From contig CM114273.1 in NCBI GenBank assembly GCA_050084515.1, positions 7,006,001 through 7,070,000 of the forward strand: DNA of 64,000 bases. Reading direction: 5' to 3'. This DNA comes from Blasia pusilla (lineage: Eukaryota; Marchantiophyta; Marchantiopsida; Blasiales). A program made the position numbers and the translations under genes. The notes beneath the pieces are model-generated. The model was not told the DNA's origin, did not search any database, and worked only from the letters and a program-made list of their open reading frames with translations. Positions 48,241 through 58,178 of this stretch are shown piece by piece. How positions within the stretch are numbered: the stretch's first letter is position 1; each line of letters begins with the position of its first letter.

Positions 48241-49205
48241 GCAACCACCAGTACGCGCGCGGGAGAGTCCTACCGTAGTCACGATGGAGACTTGGGAGCC
48301 ACATATGGCCCCTAAGTTGACAGGAGGAGAACGGCGCCGAATACATCAGTTCCTCAAGAGTTATAGGAGCTGCTTTGCGTTTATCATGGAGGATTTGGGT
48401 ACGCTGAAGGGACCGGGGATCCGCATTGAGTTGTCGAGTGATACGCCTATCTTCTGACGACCCTACAGGTACAGTAATATGAATAGGGCTCTGATTCAGA
48501 GTAGGAGCCACGACTTGGTCGGAGCAGGACTTGTGGAGATGTCGCATGGGGAGTATGCATCTGCCACTGTCATGCCCGCCAAGAAGGATGTGCATGGCAA
48601 CTGGACGGATAGGCGGATGTGTGGGGATTACCGACCTATCAATCAGCATACGAAGTTTGATAGGTATGCCATGCCCACCCCTAAGGAGATCTTTGATGCG
48701 ATTGGTCATGCAAAGGTCTTCAGTTCATTGGATTTGCGAGCCGGATACCATCAGTTGCCTATTAGATTGGAGGACATGCAGAAGACGGCAGTTTGGGGCA
48801 TCGATCCTCACGGGAATGATCGTTTGTACCAGTGGCGGTTCTTACCATTTGGGTTAAAGAACGCCCCGGTTGAGTTTCAGAGGGTCATGGATAGGATCTT
48901 GGCTGGTCTGGATTTTGCTAGGTGTTATATTGATGACATCATAGTCTTTAGCGCCACGGTTGAGGAGCATGAGCAACATCTAGAGGAGGTATTTCGACGA
49001 TTGTAATTACATGGGTTGAAGCTACATCCAAGCAAGTGCAAGTTCTTCTACGACCAGATTGAGTACTTGGGTCATACGATATACCCAAGGGGCCTTTGTG
49101 TTCAGCGGACAAAGGTAGAGGCTATCTCACGCATTCCATGCCCTACAAATGTGAGCCGTGTTCGCGCATTCATGGGATTGGCAAACTTCTATCGGCGATA
49201 CGTCT
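48241..49205 (+). pseudogene. Reverse transcriptase of element B
   Basis: The N-terminal part (48,241-48,478) reads RRRIHQFLKSYRSCF and IRIELSSDTPIF, a stop, then RPYRYS. The main frame 48,479-49,006 has ALIQSRSHDLVGAGLVEM, DYRPINQHTKFDRYAMP, FSSLDLRAGYHQLPIR, FLPFGLKNAPVEFQRVMD and CYIDDIIVFS, with the catalytic YIDD intact at about 48,926-48,937. After a stop, GLKLHPSKCKFFYDQIEYLGHTIYP and FMGLANFYRRYV complete palm and thumb. Confidence 0.92.
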
Positions 49206-49795
49206 AGGGATTCAGTTCGATTGCGAAGCCGATGACCTTGCTGACCAAGGTCGATCACGAGTGGTATTGGGGGGATGAGTAGGAGCGAGCACTTTAGTTG
49301 CTCAAGGACAGGTTGACGTCCACGCCCATCTTAAGGAGACCGATCAGGGGGCGTTCTTTCCAGTTACACACAGATTGGAGCATGTTGGGGCTTGGAGCGA
49401 TGCTCACCCATCATGATGATGAGGGTAGAGAGTTCGTGGTGGCTTACACTAGCCGCTCGAACAATGCTGTAGAGGCGAAGTTCATCTCGTATGAGGGTGA
49501 GTGCTTGGCTGCGGTGTGGGCTGTCGTGCTTTTCAGGTGTTACTTATTCGGCAACCCCTTTACCATCATCACTGATCATCAACCACTGAAGTGGTTGATG
49601 GAGTTCGACAAGCTTACAAGGAAGCTTGCGAGATGGGCTCTGTTGTTGCAGGAGTATGACTTTCAGGTGGTACATAGACCTGGGACGCTCAACCAGGATG
49701 CAGATGGGTTGAGTCATAACCCATGCTTGAGTCAGCGAGATGCGACTGGAGCTCGATGGCATGGAGAGAGTGATGAGGAGTCAATGCCAGGATAA
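49206..49795 (+). pseudogene. RNase H of element B
   Basis: Motifs FQLHTDWSMLGLGAMLTHHD, FVVAYTSRSNNAVEAKF, ITDHQPLKWLMEFDKLT and NQDADGLSHNPC follow in order in one frame from about 49,298. Two TAG codons near 49,279 and 49,294 replace CAA/CAG codons of element A. Confidence 0.9.
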
Positions 49796-49799
49796 CACG

Positions 49800-50945
49800 C
49801 GTCAGCCTATTTAGGCATGTTGGCTATGGAGAGCCAGAGTGTGGACTCTTCGATGGCGAGGTCTAATGGAGAGTCCTTGGATCCCGAGGCCAGTGAGGAG
49901 GTGACAAGTGGCTGTGATATTCATGATGATGGAGTAGTCTTGGAGTACCTTCGTACTGATAGCGTTGCGAGCATGGTGGATGCTAGAGAGCGGGATCGTA
50001 TCCTATAGCGGGCCAGACATTTCCGTTGGGAGGGAATACATGTTTTGAGGGTTTGGGAGGATGGCAGAGTCCGCGTAGTGCCGTATCCTTTGCAGAGAGC
50101 ACGACTAGTGCAGCATGCCCACGAGGAGTTGGGTCACTGTGGGGTGAAGCGGACGTACATCTTGCTCCAGATTCAATATTGGTGGCAAGGCTGACTGACT
50201 GACGTTCAGCAGTTTGTTGCCAGGTGCATGGTGTGTGATCGGATCCGAGCATCGTTCAATGCTCCGACTCCACAGTTGCATCCATTACCGATCATGGGCT
50301 TAGGGTATAGATGGAGTTTGGATTTTGCATGACCTTTTCCTTTGACGGAGCGTCATAGTGGTTATATGTTGGTGATGGTCGAGCACTTCTTGAAGTGGAT
50401 CGAGTTGGTTGCATTGCGTGACAAAGCGAGTGAGGGAGTAGCTTATGCCTTCCTTGACAGAGTGTTGAGTCATTATGGCGCACCGGTTGAGGTGTTGACA
50501 GACCAGGGTACCGAGTTTCGCGATGGGTTCCAGGCCTTATGTGATCATGCGCTGATCGGCCACCGCATGACTTCGCGAGATCATCCCGAGGCGGATGGAT
50601 TAGCGGAGAGAGTTGTGCAGACGATGAAGAGGGGTTAACGCAAGTATGGCTTGCAGAGAGGTCACATAGGATTGCGCAGCATCGAGATACGTTGAGGTAT
50701 GCAACTATTCGGGATGGTGATTATCGACCAACTATGTCTACTTGCAGTAGACGGCACCGACGACGTTGGATGTGACTGCAAGGCGCACTATCTTGAGAGT
50801 GCGTGACGTTTTGCCATCCAGTGTTCTCTTGCTGGAGGGACGCGATGGTATGGTATGGTATGGTATGGAAGGACCATGTGCGTAATTGTGCGCCATGTCA
50901 CCTTCCTAACATTGATGGTACAGTAGATCCGAGCTTAGCAGTAGT
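49800..50945 (+). pseudogene. DDE integrase of element B, with an internal deletion of about 241 bp
   Basis: The HHCC zinc region reads HAHEELGHCGVKRTY...ARCMVCDR (about 50,117-50,242). The DDE core reads RWSLDFA, stop, PFPLTERHSGYMLVMVEHFLKW, then EVLTDQGTEFRDGF and RDHPEADGLAERVVQT, giving D, D and E ligands. At about 50,670 element B jumps from GGTCACATAG directly to ATTGCGCAGCATCG. Element A has about 241 bp more between these points. The TGA at 50,332-50,334 occurs at the same codon in element A. Confidence 0.9.
50846..50869 (+). repeat. Pentanucleotide repeat (ATGGT)n in element B
   Basis: ATGGT is repeated about four to five times at 50,846-50,869, where element A has a single ATGGTATGG. 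It expands the pre-PHD linker (reads AMVWYGMVWKDH) and disturbs the frame. Confidence 0.8.
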
Positions 50946-50961
50946 TCTTGCAGGCTTGCAT

Positions 50962-51110
50962 TGTATGTTGTGTGGTTATGCCCGTGGTGCGGCCACGATG
51001 CTAGTCTGTGATGAATGTTCGAGAGGTTGGCATATGGCATGTCGGACGCCAACTCTCACTAGGGTTCCTTGGGGACGATAGATGAGTCCTAGCTGTATAT
51101 AGAGGAGATA
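50962..51110 (+). pseudogene. PHD finger remnant at the integrase C-terminus, element B
   Basis: It reads CMLCGYARGAATMLVCDECS then RGWHMACRTPTLTRVPWGR and a stop. Six of the zinc ligands match element A. The tryptophan before the last Cys pair is now TAG, and one of the last two Cys codons is Ser, so this finger is dead in B while complete in A. Confidence 0.85.
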
Positions 51111-51290
51111 CTAGGTGGGTTTTGATTCTGACTTTTTCTGTGATATGGATGATATGAAGGCGACTAACGATGGGGCCACATGAGCACCTGGCCTTCTTGC
51201 TCTTAGCGTCCGAGAGATGTATGTCATGGTAGGTAGGGATAGATGGCTATATGGAGTTAGAGGGATCTAACCAACAGCTAGGGGGGGCGA

Positions 51291-52077
51291 TTGGAGATAT
51301 TTTAGTACTTCTTGTCTCGTTGTTGGGATGCCATGAGTTAGGATGGGATCGTGCGTGTTTGTGTGTGTGTTCGGTGACAACGATGTATGTTGTGTAGCAA
51401 TATGTATGCGCACGACAACTGTCACGTCTTTTAGGATAGATCGGTGAGATTTAGTAGGGCGCCTTCGTGAGTAGTGGAGAACACGCTCATTAGATCGAGG
51501 ATGATCTGCTGAGGCCTCGGGAAACCTGAGAGAGCAGGTTTCCTCTCCCTCTCAGGTTTCCCCTTTGTTTCGGCTCATTTGGAGCCATATTGAAGAACTT
51601 ACTATTTTAGGTAAGTATCATTTTGAGTGTATGATCGACTTTCTATTTTTGGTAAGTGGCCCTTTACCTCCTACATCAGGTCAAGAGCCAAGGAAGTGAC
51701 TTGGGAGAATAGTTTACCATGGAGAGAGATTGGGAGAGGGGAGGGGTATACCTCAAGGAGAGAGAGCTTGAGAGCTCATTCTCTCTTTGTTGAACCTCTT
51801 GGCATGAGACGACGGAGCTATGGTCCCTTGCCTTAGAGTGTAACCCAAGCCTCTCATTAGGAGAGTTGGTTTCGTTTGACATGGGAGAGAGTGCAAACCT
51901 TTGAGGGCTATGGTGTGAGATGGTGTAGAGAGAGATTGGATCTTACTTTATTCGAGATATTTTAGTACTTATTGTCTCGTTGTTTGGATGCCATGAGTAA
52001 GCATGGGATCGTGCGTGTTTGTGTGTGTGTTCGGTGACAGCGATGTATGTCGTGTTGCGATGTGTATGCGCATGACA
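51291..52077 (+). repeat. 3' terminus of element B: tail - repeat body - tail
   Basis: After the polypurine tract GGGGGGG (51,281-51,287), the tail (51,291-51,417; GGAGATATTTTAGTACTTC ... GCGCACGACA) is followed by the body (51,420-51,950, starting TGTCACGTC). A second tail copy (51,951-52,077) ends GCGCATGACA. The two tails are about 127 bp each with few differences and share a TG-rich stretch. Confidence 0.85.
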
Positions 52078-52081
52078 CTCT
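52077..52081. other. Target-site duplication of element B, right copy (ACTCT)
   Basis: ACTCT immediately after the last tail of element B; the interrupted protease sequence of element A resumes at 52,082 as CCATAAGTCACTATCGC. The A at 52,077 may belong either to the duplication or to the element's terminal CA. Confidence 0.85.
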
Positions 52082-53665
52082 CCATAAGTCACTATCGCAT
52101 TGGCTCGCACTACGGACTCATATGTAGGATGTCCCGGGCGAATCCTCACCACGACCTCCTGTCTGGTGATATACTATATGGTACTCGATCCACCCAAGGA
52201 TGTATGTATCCGGAATGGACAACGCTCCACAGCAGCTCTCGTCAAGCCCAATCCTCTGAATGACGCTTTCCCCAACATCAGGGATTGAGCTCCTGAATCC
52301 AACAAGACGCGCTGCGGACTTAAAGCTCTACCTTCGGGACTCATGAACTGGAAGACCTCTCCCTTGTTATCCAGCAACACAACACCAGGAGAAGCCATGT
52401 TACGCTCTATCGCAGGTCTAGCGGGCATCTCCGCTATCCTAGCAGCCGCAGCCTGCCATGAATCTGACATGGACGACCCCAACACCCGCTCCAAGGGCAG
52501 GTCCATCACCTTCTCTTCAATCACCTCTGAACGTGATGCATGAACTCCAACTCCACGCTCACATAGCGTAGTGGCATGCCGAAAAACCTTGGCAGGCGTA
52601 CCTCACAACGTCATAACATCGAAAGCAGAAAATAAAGGAGCGTGGTACACAACGGTGGCTGCCCCCAACAACGTGCTCGACACATGCCCCTCTTCAGCAT
52701 CGAAATATGAGTTGTCGCACTCGCTTCTCCCATCGCCCTCCATACCTGCACACCAACAACATCACCAACTCTCCAAGAACTCTGATTAGGACCCATCGAT
52801 GGGGTCCTCATCGCCTCGGACAACCTGAAAGACTGAGGAAGCCTAGTATGTTCCCTGGCTTCTCCTCGCTATGGATCCAACACTGCGGCTGCTCCGCGTG
52901 TCACAATCGCGGTGGCCTCCATCTGGGCAACCCCGCACATCCAACCACGATCCTCCATATCTCAGCCTGCTCCATATGATGTCAATGCCACGGATCCGGC
53001 ATTGGGTAACCTCAATGCCATAGCGGCAATCTGCTCCTGTAGTTGCTGTATCTGAGCAACCATCGTAGCCTCATGTCCGGCGTCTCCCTCAACACGTCTA
53101 GGTGGTGGGACTCTTCCTCCTCCATAAGCAGCTCCACCACCCTGTCGGGAAACTCTAGCTTCTCGTCCCCCAACGGAAGCACGTGGTGCGCAATCTCTAG
53201 GCCCACCCAGAGCAACTACTTGCTCTGGTGCCCACAGTGGCTATGCTCTCCTCCGCCATGTTGCGCTCAATGTTCTTGGCCGTCCTAAAAACATCTCTCA
53301 ACGTAGGGGAGGTGTTCATAAGGAGCATCCCCTCCCGCACCCGTGTCCGTAGGGTCTGGTCCAACATCGCGTACCATGACCGGATAGCCTAAGCCTCTGG
53401 CACCCCCTGAGTGACGTTGATCAAGCGGTGCAAGCGAGTGTAAGCTTCACACAAACTCTCACCCGAGAGCCTATGGAAGTTGTGGATGCTCTGCAACTTC
53501 TCCGTCCGTACCCCTTGGTAGCTCACTCTCAACTCAGTGAAGAACTCAACCACGGGGTTGAACTTGGGACAAACCCGACTAGACGGTGCAACTGCTCCAG
53601 TGCGAGTGACCCCTCCTAAAACATCACTAGTGGAAGAGGAAGTAACCTCTCCTGCCCGGTAGCCA
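52082..53665 (-). mobile_element. Ty3/gypsy element A, 5' part: gag C-terminal half and protease, truncated at the 5' side
   Basis: On the minus strand from about 53,665 it reads gag (from the SSTSDVLGGVTRTG-type linker on, LREAYTRL-like and WYAMLDQTL-like sequence), a Gln/Glu-rich region, then protease with VLLDSGAQSLMLGKASFRGLGL (intact DSGA, frame 52,524-52,174). It ends at VVRANAIVT where element B was inserted. Frames change several times (52,611-52,823 and 53,012-53,215). Gag begins in mid-gene, next to the methyltransferase end of element C, so the 5' end is lost at a rearrangement. Confidence 0.85.
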
Positions 53666-53689
53666 TCGAGCTCATTAAAAGGGGTGGAA

Positions 53690-54720
53690 GACCCACAAAC
53701 ATAGTCCGAAGTCGACGCTGCTCGGCCATACCAAGACTCAAAATCCTAGTCAAACTTTTCATGTCCATGGCCTGACCCAACATATGACGTCGTGAAGCCT
53801 CAGAAATGGAAGCAACTGCTGTCACCCCAGTAGCAAATCCCATCGCACGCTCTCTCGATCTCATCAGCGTTAGGCTCCACCAACTGTCGCACATGAGAAT
53901 CCCATACAAGCCCGGGACCACCTTCCCTGTATGCATGTGACGAGGGAAAACTCACAAATGTGGGTAGTGCCATCCTAGGCTGGCCCACACGGTTCACCGA
54001 TGCCATGGGTGACCGATCAATAACCCTCGCCACCTGAGAAAGTCACCCAGTATCCAAGATACTATCCACTGTAAGGCAAGGATCCCGCTGCACTGCATCA
54101 TATGCTCGACGTAGAACCTCCCTAGGCAACAAGTTTGTCCACCACAAGCGTGGACGATGTGCACGCGGGCCAACTCACGCTACATCCAACAACACCGCTG
54201 GTCCAATCCAAGACCGCACCTCATGAAGACTCGCCATCATTCGGGTCCGAGTGTCACCCAACAATGAAACATTCTCCAGAATGTAAGCTAGAGCACGTGC
54301 CTGATGAATCTGAAGATGTCGTAACACCCGTAACATCTCCCAAAACAATCGAGACCTAGGGTCGTGTAATCCCTCACCACGACCAGCACGTGTATGACCC
54401 TGACATGGCCATCCAGCAATCACCAAATCCACAGGACCAACCCTCTCAAGGTCTTGCGTCCCCAAAAATGCAATGTGTGACGGCAAAGCACGCTGGTACC
54501 CACGAATAGCTGATGGCGGCAACAACTCAGGATATCTCCGCATCAACTGACCAATATGTCGGGATGAGACTCTCTGGGCCGTCTCATCTCGCTCCACATA
54601 CACGAATCTCCGCATAGGAATACCGACTTGCAACACTGCAGCCAAACCAGTGCTAATCCCACTAAAGAGATCTAACACACAAATGCCCTCTGGCGGATAC
54701 TCTCATACAATGGGTGTAGT
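53690..54720 (-). pseudogene. DNMT3-type C5-cytosine methyltransferase of element C (best preserved copy)
   Basis: The frame from 54,678 holds motif I (LDLFSGISTGLAAVLQ), motif II (FVYVERDETA), DLVIAGWPCQGHTRAGRGEG with catalytic Cys at 54,405-54,403, SRLFWEMLRVL and AYILENVSLLGD (motif VI). After a TGA at about 54,175 comes GPRAHRPRLWWTNLLP, matching the AHRxRxxWxNLP signature of DNMT3 enzymes. The target-recognition part (QPRMALPTFVSF) and, after a shift near 53,880, ERAMGFATGVTAV and RRHMLGQAMDM (motifs IX, X) complete the domain. The reaction would be transfer of a methyl group from S-adenosylmethionine to carbon 5 of cytosine in DNA. All catalytic motifs are present, but the reading frame is broken at least twice. 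Confidence 0.92.
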
Positions 54721-54723
54721 ATC

Positions 54724-55756
54724 CTAAGGGGATAACCCAAGTGGACCAGAAGTAGGAGTCCGCCGTGGGGCCTCCTCTTCCTCGTGAGGTATAACAGCCT
54801 CACACCAAGCCTCCTGCACTAGGCGATCAACCTCCTGCCGTAGTGCACCGCCTGAATTCCAAAGTGGCACATCCAATGATGAGGATGCCACTGCTGCAAA
54901 AATAGGGACCTCCTCTATCTCCTCATGCACAGGAGAATCCATAGCAGAAACATTACCCTCCAAAAAGTCTCCTGGCCAAGTGACTACTCCACTAAAACCA
55001 GCCACAGATGCTAATACTGTTGGGGAAGACCCTCTTGGTCGAGCCCCATAAATAAATCTCACAGGAACTTGGCTCATACGTACATCCTCGGACTGCCAAC
55101 CAGGTCTACAAGACGTTGTCTCAGTCCAGTAATCCATCTGAAAACCCATCGGGTACAATACTGCTCCTCCAACTAGTACATCATACGACTCGGCTGATGT
55201 GACTACCGCAGATACTCCCAACCGGGAGCTATCAATCGCATGATCTTGTCTCAATTGTATAGAAAACTTCTCCCGTGTCATGAATTGAGACCTATCATTG
55301 GCTCCTCCAAGTGATGTTTGAATTTGGAATGGGCAAGGCTCAAGCTTTGACCTCCGAATACCCAAACCAATACATGCCACCTTTCCCAACATCAAAGGTT
55401 GGGCACCAGAGTCTAACAAGACTCTATCTGGTCTATACACTTGTCCTGTAGGACTCACCAATCGGAATATCCCACTCCGGTTGTCCAACATACATACACC
55501 AGGTGTAAGCCTCTCACGATCAATGGCTGGTCGGGCTGGTAATGCATCCATCTTCGCCGCTGCTGCCTGACATAGAGGGTCGCTCCACCGCAACACCCTC
55601 ATCCACCTCAGCACGTGTAGCAGTAACACCCCCATGTTCACACAACGTGGCTGCTAGCTGAAATATATGAGCTAAGTCAACTCCTAAAGCCATCAGCTCC
55701 GTGGCCGAAAAAAATGGGGATCCCAACACTGAAGTTGCCATCCGCACATCTTGCAT
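54724..55756 (-). pseudogene. Retropepsin-like protease region of element C
   Basis: The frame 55,641-54,724 runs 305 codons with VLLDSGAQPLMLGKVACIGLGI; the catalytic Asp codon is at 55,413-55,411 and the D-S-G-A motif is intact. It continues with TSLGGANDRSQFMTREKFS, SYDVLVGGAVLYPMG and an acidic tail (PHEEEEAPRR) leading to the methyltransferase. The N-terminal part lies in another frame (55,756 on: FFSATELMALGVDLAH, LAATLCEHGG). Confidence 0.85.
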
Positions 55757-55899
55757 TGATCCGCATCCGTGTCTACTACACGCGATGTAGATGCCTCAGT
55801 CCCCACTGTTGGCTCAATAGGCTGTGTAGGAACCATGGATGGAGTCCTAAGCATCTCAGACAACAAGAATGATTGGGGAAGCCTAGACTGCCTCCCAAC

Positions 55900-57497
55900 C
55901 TAACCCCTCTGTGGGTCCAACTCCACAGTAGCACCACGTGGCTCTGACGCTCGAGTGGCTCCTCTCATAATTGCAGTTGATGCCTCAACCTGTGCTGCAC
56001 TTGCCATATAAGAGAGATCATCCCCTCCATAAGAGGTGGAAGCCCTTGCTCCCGAACCTGATCTATGTTGGATACCAGCCATAATAGCCAACTTCTGCTC
56101 CAACTGCTCAATCCTGGCAACCACAACTGACTCTGTCGTAGTGGTAGGGGTGGCCACCGTAGGCTCTCCAACCATTGGTCCACCTCTACCACCTCGGCCT
56201 CTCGGAGCTACTCCATCATGGCCGCGGCCTGATCTCAACTCTGGATGAAGATCAAAGCAACGCTCTCGAGGATGACCTCGTCTCCTGCAATGATCACACT
56301 GAGTTGGTGCCGACTGAGGCCCATCCTCCAAAGTCAATCTCCCATCCTCTTGGGGACAAAAATTCCTAACATAATCACCTCCACATGTCCAACATGATTG
56401 CCCTTGCTGCGGGGCAGCAAATGAAGGCAATGGTCTCTGCGCAAGTGTCCCTCTAGGACGTGACTGAGGTCATGTGTATCCCCCACGACTTCCACTACTA
56501 CTACCACCACCACTACTACGAGTCTGTGAGCTGGACTGCTGAACATGAGAAGTAGTAGTTGTATCCCTACTGAATGCGGATGTCACCACTCTCTCCTTCA
56601 CCATGTTAAGCTCAATCTTCTCAGATAGAGCAAACACATGGGTCAATGTGGGTGAATCATCACTCATAAGAGTAGCATCACGTACCCTGCGGCGCAACTC
56701 TCTGTCCAAGATCCCATACCAAAACTGGACTACCTGAGCCTCAGTCACACCATGGGTAAGTGAAATCAAGCGTCGCATACGAGTGTATGCCTCATGAAGA
56801 CTCTCACCAGTCCTTCGCTCAAATTCTTGAAGACTCCTCAACTTCTCTGTCTTCACTCCCTGATAGTTCTTCTTCAACCTCTTGAAGAACTCTGCAACCG
56901 GCTAAACGATGGTGGGGCACTACTACCTCCACTAGTACCCCCACTGGTACCCCCACTCCGGCTCATACTCGTACCACTCAACGTCGGGCTGGCTGGCATA
57001 GTAGGAGCACTACTACCAATACCACCATGGGTGATAGACACATAGCCTGGAGACCAATATTGTCTCCACGCCTCAATCTCAACAACATGGTCCTTCCTAA
57101 ACTCATGGTAATAATCCATGGGTGGTCCCTCCAAGTGCTGAAACAACCCCTTCCAAGCCAAGAAGTATGTAAGCAACGTGGCGTTCCGCAACATCTGCAT
57201 ATCACACCACGTATCAAACTCATGCATGAAGTCCTCCAACTCAATGGTGCCCACTGCACCCGAGTATCGTCGTGGGCCCTTTATGGCCCCATATATCCCG
57301 TCCATGTCCCAAATCAATGGAGCTACGACATTCGATAACAACGTAGAAGACTCGGTGTTTGGAACACCCTCGTCCTCCTCTTCATCAACCGTCGGAAGTG
57401 GAAAAGGTAGCCGATACCTAAATCCACTCCGTGTGAAACTACCACTGTCCGCACCACGGTCCCCAACTAGACCACCCGACAGCTCCGTGATGACCAA
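55900..57497 (-). pseudogene. Gag of element C
   Basis: Three frames in order. 57,497-56,874 gives YSGAVGTIELEDFMHEFDTW and KGLFQHLEGPPMDYYHEF. 56,877-56,470 gives KNYQGVKTEKLRSLQEFERR, LHEAYTRMRRLISLTHG and a Ser/Gly-rich tail. 56,430-55,900 gives two zinc knuckles: CWTCGGDYVRNFC, with Tyr where His is expected, and a regular CDHCRRRGHPRERC, then a coiled stretch (VVARIEQLEQKLAIMAGI). The frames are joined by single shifts, so the gene is nearly whole but broken. Confidence 0.85.
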
Positions 57498-58053
57498 TGC
57501 CGATGCCGCACCACCACCAAATTACCACCACTAAGTAACCAAGTGACGTCGATGTCGCTATACTATTCTAGCTCTACTAGCTATGGGTGTAGGCAACCTA
57601 ACTTGTCATCACCACAAGAAGCCTCCCACGGTCTACTGGTCATCACTCCAGCCTCACTACCAGTAGCACACAGGAGTAACACTACTTTGGAAATCAGCGT
57701 CAACCCTAACAATGGGCGCGCAAGCAAGAAGCAACGATGGAGGGGATCCAAACACAGGAAGTCCAACGACAACCCTCCAATCGCAAATGGAAATCAAGGT
57801 AACACAATCCACAAATGTGGCACCCCTTGAATCCAAAAAACCCACCACAAAATTCTAACGCAATAGCTACTCCGCCGTGGGTTGATGACGTGCTAGTCGA
57901 ACTCGCAGCACCTGAAAACATCACCTGCATGGAGAGTTAACCCGTACTATGCGCTAGAGGTCCATCAACCAAAAACCTGAGATGCATAAAGCACCTAACA
58001 CCTCTCCGAACACCACCAAATGAGCTACAACAGTGTGTACACTAGCATAGTTA

Positions 58054-58106
58054 AGAACTCAGCAGTTAAGCGTCTTCCAGGCAGAAAAGCCCAAAGATGG
58101 GTGACC
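58054..58106 (+). ncRNA. 5S rRNA-like block (Pol III internal promoter signature) in the leader of element C
   Basis: AGAACTC...AGTTAAGCG at 58,054-58,072 and GATGGGTGACC at 58,096-58,106 match the box A and box C parts of plant 5S rRNA. They are separated by exactly 23 bases, the spacing in 5S rRNA. The sequence between them and on both outer sides is not 5S. It reads on the + strand, opposite to element C. 5S-derived promoters are known in the LTRs of plant Cassandra elements and in SINE3 elements, so this is more likely a mobile-element promoter than a 5S gene. Confidence 0.7.
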
Positions 58107-58154
58107 AGTTATGCAACACTCAAATCATAAATCCTGCAAAAATTGCCTCACGCT

Positions 58155-58178
58155 CAAGCAAGCAAGCTTGCTTGCTTG
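58155..58178. repeat. 24-bp perfect palindrome (CAAG/CTTG repeats)
   Basis: Three CAAG-type words run into three CTTG-type words with no loop, centred on AAGCTT at 58,164-58,169. It is located about 50 bases beyond the 5S-like block. Confidence 0.9.

Larger units (their letters stand above)
41946..52077 (+). mobile_element. Ty3/gypsy element B, full length (10.1 kb), nested in element A: gag-PR-methyltransferase-RT-RH-IN-PHD
   Basis: Layout: repeat body at 41,946-42,460; leader to about 43,610; gag about 44,022-45,565; protease 45,754-46,600; methyltransferase about 46,980-48,000; RT 48,240-49,200; RNase H 49,200-49,795; integrase 49,800-50,940; PHD finger remnant 50,962-51,110; polypurine tract about 51,280-51,287; 3' terminus 51,291-52,077. 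It is flanked by ACTCT and splits element A precisely. Nearly every domain has nonsense codons or shifts, so it is not autonomous today. Confidence 0.92.

Noticed and set aside
51291-52077. Element B as a DIRS/Ngaro-type tyrosine-recombinase element because of the split repeats
   Set aside because: The integrase has HHCC and DDE motifs, the RT is Ty3/gypsy-like, and a target-site duplication is present; no tyrosine recombinase is visible.
36207-53665. The methyltransferase as a host DNMT3 gene or pseudogene hit by transposons
   Set aside because: It occurs three times in the same place between protease and RT, runs in frame from the protease in element A, and the copies diverge together with their elements.
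58054-58106. A functional 5S rRNA gene
   Set aside because: Only the internal promoter boxes match; the sequences between and outside them do not fit 5S rRNA and no terminator array follows.
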